From Oscheius sp. JU75 (Eukaryota; Nematoda; Chromadorea; Rhabditida; Rhabditidae), in assembly GCA_037178855.1 (NCBI GenBank), contig JASJZC010000007.1, positions 4,712,001 through 4,776,000 on the forward strand: 64,000 nucleotides of DNA. Direction: 5' to 3'. Below are positions 11,157 through 23,710 of this stretch, piece by piece; within the stretch, counting starts at the first letter, position 1, and the number at the start of each line of letters is the position of its first letter. The position numbers and the translations under genes were made by a program. Below the pieces are notes generated by a model. That model was not told the DNA's origin. It was given only the letters and a program-made list of their open reading frames with translations, and did no database searches.

Positions 11157-11804
11157 CAAGTAAAAGACCTCTAAAACACTGTTAACACATAGTTTCAGAA
11201 GCCGTCCATGCTCCTGAGCGCTCAATTCCACGTCCTAATTACTCACTTACTACAGTATTATACACGTCTTCTTAAATGTCATTCTTAAACAATGGCAATC
11301 ACTTTCGTCTGTGCTTACATGTCTTTATCTTGGAATAAATTAATCTTTCAAAGCACTCCAATTGTAATTGCGCTTCAATGTCACAATATTCACTACGGTA
11401 TCAAAGTGCGAAAAATGGAATTTTCACAAGCAGCAAAACGAATCTAATCAAAATACTGGTTAATGCAAACGATTTGTACAAAAATCTTCAAAATGTGTTC
11501 TGTGACAATCATAGAATCCGACTTTCATTATATTTGCGTTTGACCGAAAGTGACCATTTGTTCCAACGCAATTACATAATTACACCCATTTTGGGGCGGC
11601 AAACGGACGGCGTTCAATCGCTCTTCCTATTTATGCCTTTTATGGAGCGTACGACTTGTGATTTTGGTTGAAATTCGGACTATAAGCTTATTCTAAATTT
11701 AGTTTTTCAAACACATTCAATGCATCTAAGTTTCAAGCTTTTCCACCATCTTACTCCGCTTTTCGAAACTTTCTTATTAAATACGAAGTTCAGAGTAAGC
11801 AGAA
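11157..11804. other. Intergenic
   Basis: Contains an AATAAA-like site at about 11333 and a 97-codon plus-strand ORF (11378-11671) with no recognisable motif, signal peptide or splice partners. The 3' end is probably the NDC1 upstream region. Confidence 0.4.
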
Positions 11805-14286
11805 ATGGCTGACTTCTCCTATCCGGGAGTCAGTTCTTTTTCTGAAGTTTCCGTCGGAGCTTACATGGAAAATCGACCGGCCAGTGGTCTCAACCTGACT
11901 CCCAAGAGAAGAGCCGTTGCAGCATTGAACAGTCCGGCATCGGCCAATGGAAAGATCACTCCATGCAGAGACATCACCCCATTCAGAAGGTGAAACATAA
12001 TAATTTAAGTGGTATTCCTTTTCTAGAGATTCGCAGGACACGATTCCAATCTATTCTCGGGGATCAGCCAACGTTCAAGAAGTTCTTCCTCCTCCAACAC
12101 TTTTTCCGGCTTCAAACGAGCATTTGTGTGAAGAGAAATGGTTCAACGCAGAGGTTTGTGGTGCTAAAATTGTATTTTTCAAACAAATGTTTCAGGTTCA
12201 ACACAGAAAGCTAGTCAGTGGCTTGTGGACTGGAGCAGCCACATTTCTGATCCTGCTAGGAGCGTTTATAGCCTTCCACTTTTCGTTCTGGTCGCCTATT
12301 CGGTCTGTAACTAGTAAGTGCAGCATGTTTTTTGTCAAGTGTTTGTTACAGGTCTTCTCCAAGCATTCTTCTCTCCCAAACTTCATGCTCTGGCCTTTAT
12401 TGCCGCATGCGTTTATGGAATAGTAGGATTCTTCCTTGCCTGTCTCATGGCTAGAGGTAATAATATTACTGGTTTCCCATACAAAAGAGTGTAGTGGATC
12501 AACAGAAACGCGCTGCTCTCTCACGTCTTGAGACGTGGATATCGTTTTGCATCAATCTGTCGTTCTTCATCGTTGTCTTCTCCATAGGACTCGAAATGTT
12601 TTTCGACAAATCTCTTCTTACTAATGCGAAGTAGGCTCCATATTTCAAAGGTTCAAACAATTCTTAGCGTTTTCAACTTTCTTTTCTGTGTTGGAACAGC
12701 GCTTTGTGCCGCAGTTAATGTTCTTAGTCACGATTACCAACTACTTTTTGGTGGTCTCAAACTAAAGGTGGGTAGATTTCACCCATATTTTTTTTTTTAA
12801 AATTGATTAGAGTGTCAACAAAAACACGCCTGGAAGCTTGATCATAACCAACATTTCTCTGTCGGCCGAACAGTCACTTCGACAGGGTGTGAAAGTAATA
12901 GCCTGCACTGCTATCGCCTCCATTTTCCTTGGTAGGTTCTTTTTGCTTTTGAAATTGTAACTATATTTCAGTTCCTATCTTCTTCGGATTCTCTGGATGG
13001 CTATTCTTGTTCAATCTCAGTGGACATTATGCTCTCGTGACTTCTTTCACTGCTCAAATCTTGATTGGACACGTTTTGCATCGTATCATCAGGCAGAAAG
13101 TCCTCCAGGTAAATCTTTTCAATTATAATATCGTAAATTTTTTTTTCAGCCAATGCAATTCCCGTTCCCTCCTCCGTACACCGTCACTCACCCCAGTGCT
13201 GAACAAAGAAGAAACATGTCGGACATGCTCCTATCCACTGATCCACTTCTCAAGGTTTGAATACGAGTGAAAACGAACTTTTCTTTTACAGCTCTTTGCC
13301 TTGTTCGATCTTCGTTTCATAGCCTGGTTCGATATCAACAGACGTGCAGATGCTTATGCTCTCAGTCAACCTGCTGGAAATCCAAAGAACTGGAAATCAA
13401 TTTGCGGGCCGACTCTGGATATTCTCAACTTGATTAAGAGCAAGATCGATGTAAGTTACAATATAAACAGTTCTTATGTTGATTATGAAGCAATCTCGGA
13501 ATAAGGCAGCCGGAATCGATGACTCTATCGTAGAAGACAGCGACGAGGAAGAGTATCTCAATCGTAACATGCTCATGATGCCCCCGTCTGCTCGCGGACA
13601 ACGTAAGATTGTAAACTTGACAGCACAAAATGCATTTCAGTGTTCTCGGCCAGAACTCGTAATCGCCATCAGACCGCATTGAAGCCTGCAAAGAAGACAG
13701 TTCAGTTTTCAAATCCTGCAGTTCCAGAGTGAGTCATTTTCGTCTCTTATCTTAGTCATCTTTGTGGTTTAGCAAAATAGCTAGATGGACATTGCACACT
13801 GAGGAGACCGGCTTACTTTCCAGACTAGAGGCAGAGATGGCCGTGCTTGCCATCGAAGGTGCGTTATCTCGACGCACTTGATCTCTATGACTGTTTAGCA
13901 CTTGACATGTTCGTTATCAGTTCGTTCGGGGACGATCGTTACGGAGTTGTTCAAAAAGATCTGGCTCCCATTGTGCGTGCCTTCATTGGTCTGCACAGCA
14001 GCATTGACCGGTACTTACGACTGAAAGGGGTAAGCAGAAGCTGGGAAAGAAAATAAAAAGCTTTTTTAGTTCTCGCAATCTGCCAGCGGTAATGAGGCTC
14101 TTATGCGTGGTGTTGAGGATGTACTGGTCTCTGCTGTAACTCGAATCGGCGAAAAATTCTCCACTTTCATCAGGTTTAACAGTTTTTTTGTTCAATTACA
14201 GGCATCTCTTTAGATCCATTGGCCTGACCAATGCTGAATGGCGTCTCTTCGAATCCATTATGTCTCAGTCCTCCATCAACACTTAA
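11805..14286 (+). CDS. NDC1: Nucleoporin NDC1 (transmembrane nucleoporin)
   Basis: Integral nuclear-pore membrane protein that anchors pore complexes in the nuclear envelope. Sixteen exons: 11805-11989, 12027-12153, 12196-12313, 12352-12456, 12495-12630, 12668-12767, 12811-12931, 12972-13108, 13150-13254, 13292-13450, 13491-13602, 13641-13728, 13773-13858, 13899-14029, 14070-14173 and 14202-14286. All phases agree and the product is 632 aa. A Ser/Pro-rich cytosolic N-terminus of about 105 residues precedes several membrane segments in roughly residues 110-345. The C-terminal half has the family hallmark YALSQPAGNPKNWKSI, close to the vertebrate SLSQPGGHPHNW motif, then an acidic linker and a helical C-terminus. 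Introns are about 36-42 nt throughout. C. elegans calls the equivalent npp-22. Confidence 0.93.
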
Positions 14287-14790
14287 GTCGTCATCTTTGA
14301 CCCAAAAGTGCTTTCTACAGGTTTTGCTTCTACGGTACTTTCTTGTTATAACTGGATCCAGTTTCAAAACGATCTTACTTTCCCTATTGTTATCTGCAAC
14401 TACGGTTTGCACCGCTATTTAATCATAAACTATTGTTTACCGGAATTCTGTCTTGTTAAAAAATTTGAATAGGCTGACACAATAATTACGGCTAAACCAA
14501 ACTATGAGTATCTTGATGGATGGGTCATCCGTCAGCGACAAGTTGCAGTTGTGCGTCCTCGGGTTGATACTATCACTTGCTGTCACATTGATTCTTCGGC
14601 ATCGCTGTGTGTGTCTCAGCTATAGCGGATACCTTTTTAGCGACTGTCGGAAATAGTCATACGTAGATACTGGGTCTTTCCCGTCTCACCTTCAGTTTTT
14701 TTTCCTTTCGCCGCAAAATCATTTAATGCTCACCATTGATTCACAATCTTCCAGACAGGTAGACCGCACCTTTGGTTTAGACGACTTGCC
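14287..14790. other. Intergenic between NDC1 and the Rh gene
   Basis: Half a kilobase with no coding evidence. Immediately before the Rh start codon, TTTGGTTTAG at 14771-14780 looks like a trans-splice acceptor ten bases before the ATG. Confidence 0.4.
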
Positions 14791-16594
14791 ATGTCGTCTA
14801 TGCTCCAACAACGACAGTTTCCCTTATTAGCCTTACTATTTCAACTTTCATTCCTTGTTCTATTCTCTATATTCTGTCGGTACATTGATCCTCTGGACGA
14901 CAGTAGACGAATCTATTCCCATACTGACTATCCGTGTAAGTTTTTGGTCTTTTTGCCTAGCAGTAGTCCCCATGATAAAGGTTAAATCTTTGCAGTGTTC
15001 CAGGATGTTCATTTAATGATCTTCGTTGGTTTCGGCTTTCTCATGGCCTTCTTGAAAGTAATAGTTTTCTTCCTGCTTACCTTGTCACTCTCTAGAAATA
15101 TGGGTTCTCTGCCGTTTCCGTCAATCTGTTGCTGTCAGCCTTTGTCATTCAATGGGCTATGCTAATGAGAGGCTTCCTTTCCAAGCAGTTCCAAGAAAAA
15201 GGCGTCTTCAGTATTGGAGTTCCCGAGCGAGTCATCCACATCTACCAAGTCATTTCCATTTAGAATGATCTGTGCCGACTGTTCATGCGCCGCTGTTTTG
15301 ATCACAATGGGAGTTCTACTCGGAAAAATGACGCCGGCACAGTTCTTGTTACTTGCCTTTTGTGAGACGACCATATCAGTTCTGGTCGAACATGTGATTT
15401 TCAACATATTTCATGTAAGGCTAACCGAATCAGAGCAAATAGAAACAGGTTAATGATGGAGGCAGAAGCATGGCTGTGCACTTATTTGGAGCTTATTTTG
15501 GTCTCACAGCCTCAATTGTTGGACACAAGAAAAACGTGATGGAAATGAATGAACAGGGGTCCATCAACCACTCTGACCTGTTCTCTATGATTGGTCAGAA
15601 ACCAATATACGAGAAACAGAAAGTGTTTCAGGCACTCTCCTCTTGTGGGTCTTCTTTCCATCCTTTAATGCTGCAGTACAAGAACCCGGTAGAACAGTGT
15701 GCAAAACTTCTGATCGTTACTTTAGAGGATGCTCGTCACAGAGCCATCATGAATACGTATCTCGCCATGGCTAGTGGCACAGTTACAACATTCTTGTTGT
15801 CGTCTTGGCATGACAATTTGGGTCGTTTCAACATGATGCATATTCAAAGCTCAACATTGGCCGGAGGAGTGGCTATCGGTAAATGTTTAGTTTTTCAACC
15901 TACCAATGCTCTCAAGGCTCCGCTGCAAATGCTGTACTCTATCCTTCTCATGCTGTCATGTGCGGTATTGCTGGAAGTTTTGTATCCGTCCTCGGGCATG
16001 CTCATCTGACTGTGAGTTGAATCCGAAGCTTTTCAATTGTTTTCAGCCTTACCTTGAAAAAAAGTTTCACATCTACGATACTTGCGGAGTCCACAATCTG
16101 CACGGAATTCCTGGGCTACTTTCTGGTTTTCTAAGCATCATCTTTGCTCTCTTCTATGAATCTGACAGCTATGGAAAGACGTAAGCAAAGCTGTACTTTT
16201 TTTTAGTAGAGATTCGATTTAGATTGTATCATATTTACCCTTATTATGAAGGCGGTCCAATGCAAGGAGACCGGAACAATATTACTCAAGCCATGTACCA
16301 GTTAGCTGGAATGGGTGTAGCACTTGGTGCAGCTATCATCGGAGGTCTAGGAACAGGTAAATACAATTAGGAGAGTTTACAGCTTATTAGGACTGTTGCT
16401 CCGGATACGACTCTGGAACTCGGTGGAAGACCCTCGTTTTCCTTATGGAGAGACAAATTACTACTCTCACGCGGACGCAAACTACCTCAGCAAGGTGAAA
16501 CAAACCTTAGGCTACTCCCAATATTGTGTTACAGTATCAACGCGCCCGAGAGCAAGAGCTACTGGAAAGGCAGCAGCTCCAAGAAATCTATTAA
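14791..16594 (+). CDS. Rh-type ammonium transporter (Rhesus glycoprotein family)
   Basis: Membrane channel for ammonia/ammonium, family Amt/MEP/Rh. Twelve exons: 14791-14935, 14996-15057, 15096-15203, 15250-15414, 15449-15593, 15632-15675, 15728-15878, 15917-16011, 16047-16180, 16223-16356, 16391-16494 and 16535-16594; 448 aa, typical for Rh proteins. Recognisable blocks are YPLFQDVHLMIFVGFGFLMA, then GVLLGKMTP, VHLFGAYFGL (a pore His), DARHRAIMNTYLA, and DTCGVHNLHGIPG (second pore His and family signature). About eleven to twelve membrane segments are expected. The exon 3 donor (GGC/GTCTTC) is weak and was chosen because it restores the family sequence across the junction. A Gln/Glu-rich tail follows the last membrane segment. 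Nematodes have rhr-1 and rhr-2; I cannot say which this is. Confidence 0.93.
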
Positions 16595-16963
16595 TGCCGG
16601 TATGGAATTGGACTTATTTCTGTGCCATTTCACTTGTTCATTTGCTCACATATCTGGATGAAATGTTTCGGAATTGTATGTTGTGACTATATTTAGTTTC
16701 AGTTGCATTCAGACAATTTTTAGCTCGCGATGATCCGATTAATTTGGCTTTTAAGCTTTTTTGGGGGTTGCGCGATGAGCCGCATCAAATAATCGGTTGG
16801 AGTTGGCGCCTTAGGACAATGCTTGTCACTCAGCTCACGACTGTTTGATATCTGCGTCTCCGAAATCTGAGTGCTCTAGACTCAGCACGCGACTCCATCA
16901 GCTATCACCGAACTGACCTCTGCGCACTCTCCACTTTTTATGCTATTTTGGCCTCTCGCGAAG

Positions 16964-16990
16964 GACTACAAAAGGCGGTCCGCCTCTTTC
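16964..16990 (+). promoter_or_regulatory. Putative core promoter of the Thr-rich secreted protein gene
   Basis: An A-rich TATA-like element (CTACAAAAGG, about 16966-16975) abuts a short GC palindrome (GGCGGTCCGCC), about 35 bases before the ATG at 17019. The GGTCCGCC core also appears just upstream of the first collagen. Placement and spacing suggest a core promoter; this is inference. Confidence 0.4.
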
Positions 16991-17018
16991 TCAGCATTCG
17001 GCTCAGACTGCTCACAAC

Positions 17019-19861
17019 ATGGTCAGGTATGCATTCTCCAGCTTTTTTTGCGTCCGCTTATTCAACTTTAGTGTATTGGATGTGTTTTGTGTTGTTTAAC
17101 GACTATGTATTACTAAGTTTATTGAATAGCTTTGAAGAATCCATCATCCATCACAGTAGAAGCTTAACCGAATAGTATCAACCATATCGTCTGTGTACTG
17201 AATTGGATTTACTGGGTATTGTATAACACAGCATTTTCTATGGTGTCACTTGGCTTTCAACCTAATGAAAACCTAGAAACAAACTTTGGGTTCAGGCGAA
17301 GTTTTAAACACTGACGTTGAGATCTTTTTATCAGATATTCAAAGCAAAAAGCAAATAATCGAAAAACCACTACTACATAGCTAGCGCACTACGGTCAAAA
17401 CTGACCAGCTCAAACAAACTCCAAAATATCTACTAAAGTAGTACCTATTCTCAGGTTTCTACCGACGACACTTTTTTGATCTCGGCCACTCAAAGGATCC
17501 TAAGGCGCAAAAGGGCTCGGTTCCACTACAGCGAAGTAGTCTCTCACGAACGGGCGCGGCTCTTTTTAGACGTGCGTCCAGTGTTGAAGGGCGCACATCT
17601 TGGCTGACCACTGTTGACCGCGAAAAATGAAGTGCAAACAATCAGCGTACACAAAAGATACGCCACGTTTCAAGAAAACGCTTCTACGGTTGTGTTGTTG
17701 ATGTAATGCGAGCTAATGAACGCAATGAGTTATGAACGAACGGCTCAGTAGATGTATATACTGAAGTGAAAGAACTGTTTCAGAAGTCTTCTCATATTAG
17801 CCGTGATTGGCAATGCTGCCGCACAGTACGCCATCCAGAGAACCAGCGGTAAGCCCTGTGTTTTGTCCTACCTTTTACGTAAATAATCGTGCTCCTTGAG
17901 ATCTTGATTGTTTATGAAATCTTGGGAAAATCAAACACTCGATCAGCGGATCTCAAACAAGCAAACCTTTCAGCACCCGACAATGTCCCAGCTTGGTACC
18001 AAATGGCTAAGCCTTCTCAGGCCCCAAGCTACGCCTACGAAAGAGGGAACCAGTACGAACGCCTGGACAGGCCCCAACCTCAACACACTAACAGCTATGC
18101 TGGGTATCTAAAGTGTTAACATCTCAATAAAGTGGTGATTCAGATATCCTACCGCCTATGGAGCACGACCAAGCTTCCCCGATATGGCTGCCGTTCCTCA
18201 ACAACGACGCTTTACCGGAGGAGCGGATGTGAGTGCACACTGGCATCACTACCACAGTCAGCACCAGCACCAAATAACCCCACTTGGCGCTTTGATGAAC
18301 GACTGGGATAGGTGGTATGGACGTGCCAAAACGCTATACTACGTAAACAAGTTGATTGGTTGGCAAAATCTGGGCAGTCTATTCATCGCGTAGAAGACAA
18401 ATTCTTAGTACTTTACTTACTTCCCATTGACGCTACCTTATGGGTTCTTATTTTTGCGAGTAGTTTGTAGACTGCAACGGGACATTTTCAGTTAATGTAT
18501 GTCGCATCGACACTTGCTTTCTTAACCTATCCACAGTTTTCTCATGAGGTGAACAATTTATCAGGATCAAGTTTGTCTAATTGTAGAAGATTCTTTTACA
18601 TCTGATAAATTGTTCACTTTAACTTCTGTTCTGTTTTTGCACAAAAAATGGGGCTTCTCTTTCACTTCTTTTAGGTTTCCCTCTGTCTGCACTCACTTTT
18701 GCTTTATATGTTATTTCTTCGCTTTTTTTAATGCTTGTCTTCCTTTTAGCAAAAGCCCTATTCGTCTTCCATCAAGCGGTATCACAAGCTGTTGCTTCAT
18801 AAATCTACCACCACAACTACCTCAGGACCTCCGGTGACAACCACCCAGAAAAGACCTAAGTCATTGGGCAACATTTACTCGACTATCATGCCAAGATCTC
18901 TTGAACGCTTGACAAAAGATAGAATGACCTGGAGAAAACTCACTCCCAAGCCTTCGACATCTGCGCCACAGCCTACCAATCCCTCGACGACCACGACCAC
19001 GACTATTCCTTCTACGACAGCAAGGTTCATTTGTAACAGGATCATCGACGAACTCCTTGCTAGTACTCAGAGAACGATTGGACCCTTCCGACCTGTGGAA
19101 AAAACTTTCAAGCCACGACGACCCGATACCACAACTACCACTGCAGCTACTACTACGACAACGGCGCCAACGCTTCTTGAAATTATTTGGGTGGGCACTG
19201 TTTGGTAAAGGTTAACTGCATGTTGTGCTCCTACTAGGTATGTCCTTCTATTCTTTCTATTATCAAACTTCTTCCGTACTCAAATTTTATGGAACAGCCT
19301 AAAACAGCGACTAATTCGTCCAGTCTACCAAACTAATAGTGTCCAGTAGGACAGCGTAAAGATATTATTTTCAGCCGAACTCTGAACTCCTAGCCGCTAT
19401 TAAAGATGTCGTTGCTAAGTTCAAGGCATCGCTCGATGAGACCGGATTGGACGAGGACGTCAGACTTATGGGCAATCAGTTGAGAAACACCTGGCACCAG
19501 CTGAGGACGGGTGGGTCACGGGGTTAGCACTTTTTAATTTTGCATGTTCTCTCCCTCTCCTAAAGCTGCGTGGGTGTGTCGGTTTCATCCGAGGGCTGCT
19601 CCTCTATCTTTCCCGAATGTTCTTTAGTTGTCTTTTGTGGTTCTTGAACTTCAATCTGAGGAGCGGCCTTTAGGTGTCGACCGAGGCGTCAAGGCAGTAA
19701 AACAGAGTGCTGAAATGTCTGTTCGAGATTTCAACTATGGTACCCTCCAAGCCCCTAACAGAGGACACGAAGCCCTTTCAGGACCAATGAACGAACAGCT
19801 TGGACGATTGTTGGAAAAAGCAGCTGCCGACGCCACGGAGCAGAAGACGTTAAGAGATTGA
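17019..19861 (+). CDS. Secreted Thr-rich low-complexity protein
   Basis: Seven-exon model: 17019-17026, 17784-17848, 17947-18103, 18144-18228, 18750-19190, 19375-19510 and 19674-19861; 359 aa. The 8-nt first exon supplies ATG GTC AG. Joined across a 757-nt intron it completes a signal peptide (MVRSLLILAVIGNAAAQ). A Gln/Pro/Tyr-rich region follows, then exon 5, which carries two Thr tracts interleaved with basic segments (about residues 128-250). The last two exons are helical and charged. Mucin-like Thr tracts suggest O-glycosylation and an extracellular role, possibly cuticle or matrix. No domain family is recognised. An alternative read-through of exon 4 would end at 18393 with a His/Gln-rich tail; I preferred the strong GTGAGT donor at 18229. 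Confidence 0.65.
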
Positions 19862-20093
19862 ATTCTGTAGTTTTCCAGTCAGGGAAACAATTGAGTACGT
19901 ACATTGTACGAGTTAATAAAGTTATTATTGATGAAGCTATCACATTTCTACACGCAAGAGATGACAATCTCAAAATGCAAAGGCACCTTAAAGCCATGGT
20001 TGGAGATGGAAGGTACACGTGACAAGTTCAAAAGAGCTCATTAACCCCATCAGAAGATATGATGTTGCCGTTAACTTCTTTCTCATCTGAAGC

Positions 20094-21932
20094 TTAAATT
20101 ATAGAAAAGATATGAATTGTCGTACCATTTTGTGTGAACAGCAGAATCTTGTTATCTGGAAAAGCAGGAATCGGGAACTGTTCGAGTGACTCGTCCACTA
20201 GCCGGTTGTTTGAAGAGTTAGCTCCCAGTTGACTAGAAGCTGGTGTTCTGTTGGCTGAGACACTGTAGTTCCAAGATTGGATATCACCTGTGAGTACTCT
20301 TCTAATTGGCTTTTAGGTATGCTCACCAGATCCCCAGGCAGTGAAAACGAATGCAGATGACGTACACAGAAAAATGTACACCCACATGACGCTTCTCCAT
20401 TCTTCGGGTGTACCCTGAAAAATAGTAATATGATGCGACTTTGATTACCGTTGTCTTGAATAGGGTGATGAGGATAGGAGTGAAGAATCGCGCACCAAAG
20501 CCGACCATTTGAATGACCGAACTCAGTACACCGATGTGATTTGGAGCGATTGACAGAAGAGAAGTTAGAAAACCGGAAATGCAAAGCCCGAATCCACCAC
20601 CGATGCAGCAGAGAAGAATAAGCGCCAACTCGGGAGTTGAGCTATCAACACAGTATCCGAGTAGAGCAAAACTGATCGAAATAATTATCATTGCTGTAAT
20701 TCAATCTGGCATTTATCTTGAAGGAAGCTTACCACAAAGTTGAGAAATTTTACAACATGTGGTTGGACTGAGAATTTTTCGGCGTTTAAGCTCGTCCATG
20801 AAGTAACCCCAGCCAACTTTTGAAAGAAGATTGAAAACATGAGGGATAGAGGAAAACAATCCGTTCTGAATGTCTTTTTCAAAAGCAAACTTTCTTTCCC
20901 ACATTTTTGACATCAAGCTGGAGAACGTCCTTGAAGTATACCGGCATGTAGACAAGCAGGAACGTGAGCATCATGTTGGTCACAACGCTTCCAAAGATGT
21001 TGGCAATCAGAGGCTTAGATTTGACCATCTCAAGCCACGGAATGCGCTAAAATTTGCTGAATATTTGCTAAAACGTAGAGTTTGGTACCTTCTCTCCTTT
21101 CGTCATAGCTTTGGGAATGTGATGTTCCAGATACGCCCTTTCCTTCTCAGTTATCCATTTACTTTTTGCAGGCGAGTTGTTCACTGTTGACAACCACATA
21201 ACAGTCCATAAAATACCAAGACAACCGCATAAGTAGAACACCGAAGGCCAGCGAAGAGGACTGTCACACAGAGCGGCGGCAGCAGGGTTTCCAATGATTC
21301 CTTAAGCATCTTTTAAAACATTGTTCCTCAAACTCTACCAGCAAATTGATTTCCCGAAGTGTATAGCGATGCTCCGAGACTCTTCTCATGTACTGGAATC
21401 CAACGAGTCACCATTGCATTAAGTCCCGGAAGCATGAGACCCTAAATTATTCTTACTGATTTGAAAGTCAGCCCAATCTACCTCTCCAAGTCCCATGATT
21501 AACCGCAGAACGAACACGGCATATTCTCCTAGCGACTCTGCAGCTAGCGGAGTAAGGAGTGATGCCAACGATAGGGTCAAAACAGAAATCAGCAGAAGGT
21601 GACGAACAGACTTTCTGTCCATGTAATAGCCAGCATGAAACGTAACAAGGATGCCACCTAAAAGTTATCCTGTGAAAAAAGGGAAATGGACATACCGAAA
21701 GAAGCAGCAGCTACGATGTTGTTCTGCATGGCAATCGACCAAACATATGTTCCCTAAACAGAATATTAGTGCGAATACTCAAATGCTTCACTCCATAGTC
21801 TTTGATGGATGACGTATCGTTAATGCCAGATTCCACAGCGACAGCGGTAGAGTTGACCATGCAATTGATGGTGATTCCAATGTTATTAGTGATAATAGCC
21901 ATTGTGAAATAGCCAAACATAAGAAGAAGCAT
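20094..21932 (-). CDS. SLC17-like major facilitator transporter (sialin/phosphate/VGLUT group)
   Basis: Anion transporter of the major facilitator superfamily. Ten exons on the minus strand: 21792-21932, 21696-21753, 21482-21657, 21339-21441, 21089-21300, 20903-21046, 20733-20865, 20449-20693, 20327-20414 and 20094-20287; 497 aa, usual SLC17 length. Family features include a glycosylated lumenal loop with NST and NDT sequons after the first membrane helix, then RLIMGLGEGLMLPGLNAMVTRW, then HEKSLGASLYTSGNQFAGI, and PLRWPSVFYLCG. The chosen start follows a CTCCAG acceptor by 14 nt, suggesting trans-splicing. Sequence upstream (to about 22060) could add a short cytosolic exon, but the phase did not fit with an ATG. 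It ends 232 bp from the convergent secreted-protein gene. Confidence 0.88.
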
Positions 21933-22412
21933 TAAGTGAAAACGTCTGGAGAAAGGGTGCAGAAAGGCTAAAATCCATTTGCTTCAGTATACAAAAGCAC
22001 TCACGATGATGGTCGACCATTTTCTCTGCCGCCACGTTCTTCTCACAGCAGCTGAAGTATCAATATGAGGAGATGAAATCGAGAAGGTTAACGCGGGAAC
22101 ATTGTTGAAAAGTACGAACGAAACGAATTGTCTTTCAAGCGGACGCCAATACTTTCAAAGAAATGAGAAGTGCAAAAGATTGCGGTAAAAGAAGCTGTAA
22201 GCGCAGTAGTTATCGATAGGGAGGTCGGCATATGATAAGTTTTTTGAACTCAATGTCCTAACGATAAAATCGGGAACAATCACATTTTTCTGATAGCCTT
22301 TGTCCCCGTGAGTTGTAAAGGATAAGACTGTCTGCACTTTATTGAAATTTACGGAAGGAAGTTCGAAAGGTAGCTAGAATAAAATGTCCGCCTCCGTTGA
22401 TTATCATTTATG
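21933..22412. other. Intergenic between divergent genes
   Basis: Upstream region shared by the SLC17-like gene (-) and the putative gene starting at 22413 (+). Possible extra 5' exon sequence for the transporter lies at about 21990-22060. Nothing else was recognised. Confidence 0.35.
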
Positions 22413-23121
22413 ATGTCTTCTATCCCGGGAGCAGGTTCAAACAGCACTGAACAAGGAGACTACATGGGTGCAATGTTCCAATCCGCTACAATAAGAAGCG
22501 AAAGAAAAAACGAGGTAAACTGTTCTTAAAGCGCAAAGAATCAGCTGGAAATGAACGCTTTGCTAAGGGATGTTGATGGGACGATCTGATCTCGCACGTA
22601 TTATTAATTCGGAGGAATACAAACAAAGAATGAACAGTGTGATTTATCAAGAGTGATGTGCTTTTCGTCCTAACAAACGGAAGAGAACTCTTATCTTGCA
22701 GCAACAGATTTGCAACAGTTAAGTGATCTAAGAACTTTGAAATTGTGAATGGTAACCGAGTCACAACAATTCGAAATCCACTAGTTTGCTTTTTTACAAT
22801 TTTAAAAGTACTAATTGGTGGGATTTCGAATAATGCGAGGAGACAGCAATATTGTACATTGATTTGGGAACAGACGCTCAAAGAATGTTAATGGACAGGA
22901 TGAACACACTGGCTGGGAAAGGTATCAAATTGCTCGAGCGTGTTCTGACAGAAGCGAATGATAAGACTCACATCATGATGGGATTAAACGTTTGCCAGAC
23001 GGGATTTCCCCGAGCAGGTGTCTGTTCTGGCTCGCTTTTATTTGGCACAGATCGAAGTGCAATTTACCAACGGAGACAAACACTACTCCGAGATATGAGC
23101 AATATGTGGTTGACTAAGTAG
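22413..23121 (+). CDS. Putative small gene, exon structure uncertain
   Basis: Three segments look coding. 22413-22514 opens with ATG (MSSIPGAGSNSTEQGDYMGA) and ends at a good donor. A stretch at about 22572-22651 (GRSDLARIINSEEYKQRMNS) lies between an acceptor-like and a donor-like site. The 3' part, from about 22842 to TAG at 23121, includes YIDLGTDAQRMLMDRMNTLA, with a possible in-frame 36-nt intron at 23019-23054. I could not make all phases agree, so either a small exon is missing or this is a decayed gene. No family was recognised. It converges with a minus-strand ORF ending at 23126. Confidence 0.35.
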
Positions 23122-23125
23122 CGCT

Positions 23126-23587
23126 TTAAGCTCTTTTCGTTTTCTCATCATGCGAAAACCTAGATCGTGCTAGCATGATGACAAACGGGGAACAATTTCG
23201 CATAATTTGCTGATACAAAAAGTGCTCTTTGCGGAGGATGAAGGCTGCGTTCAGCGCGAACAGCTGAGATTGAAAATCGGCTAGACAACGGGGCAAAAGA
23301 AGTCCATGGCAACGAATAGCGCATGCAAAACAGCATGAGAAGCAAGATTGACTCATCGTTTGACAATTTATTGAATAAGTTTTAAGAATTTCAAACGTAA
23401 CGGATGAAAGACGAAAAGTCGAGACGGAATGAGTAAGTTTCAATGAGGTTCGACTGTTTGTACAGATGACACGGATTTGCCTGCTAGGCGAAAGAGACGA
23501 CGCATTGTTTTTTGGTCGGAAAGGCTCTATCAAACACAGACATTGTAACCACAAAGTGACGAGCAACAGCGCTTTCCATTGCCACAT
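23126..23587 (-). CDS. Putative small secreted Cys-containing protein
   Basis: Uninterrupted 153-codon ORF starting with an apparent signal peptide (MWQWKALLLVTLWLQCLCLI) and containing a Cys-rich patch (SCFSCCFACAIRC). It starts 124 bp downstream of the stop of another signal-peptide gene on the same strand, so the two may be co-transcribed or be old neighbours. The C-terminal third may really be spliced differently. No domain is recognised, and a chance ORF cannot be excluded. Confidence 0.35.
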   Translation of the reverse strand: MWQWKALLLVTLWLQCLCLIEPFRPKNNASSLSPSRQIRVICTNSRTSLKLTHSVSTFRLSSVTFEILKTYSINCQTMSQSCFSCCFACAIRCHGLLLPRCLADFQSQLFALNAAFILRKEHFLYQQIMRNCSPFVIMLARSRFSHDEKTKRA

Positions 23588-23710
23588 TGTGAATCAGCAG
23601 TACACCAATTGAGATTCATTGTGGCTTGACAATTCACGAAAAGCCGACTCGGAAGAGGACACTGCTGCGGCGGTTGATAACTGGAAAGCGCTTTTGGTTG
23701 AATATAACGA

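Noticed and set aside
11378-11671. 97-codon plus-strand ORF between the 56-aa gene and NDC1
   Set aside because: No motif, no signal peptide, no splice support, composition like the surrounding intergenic DNA.
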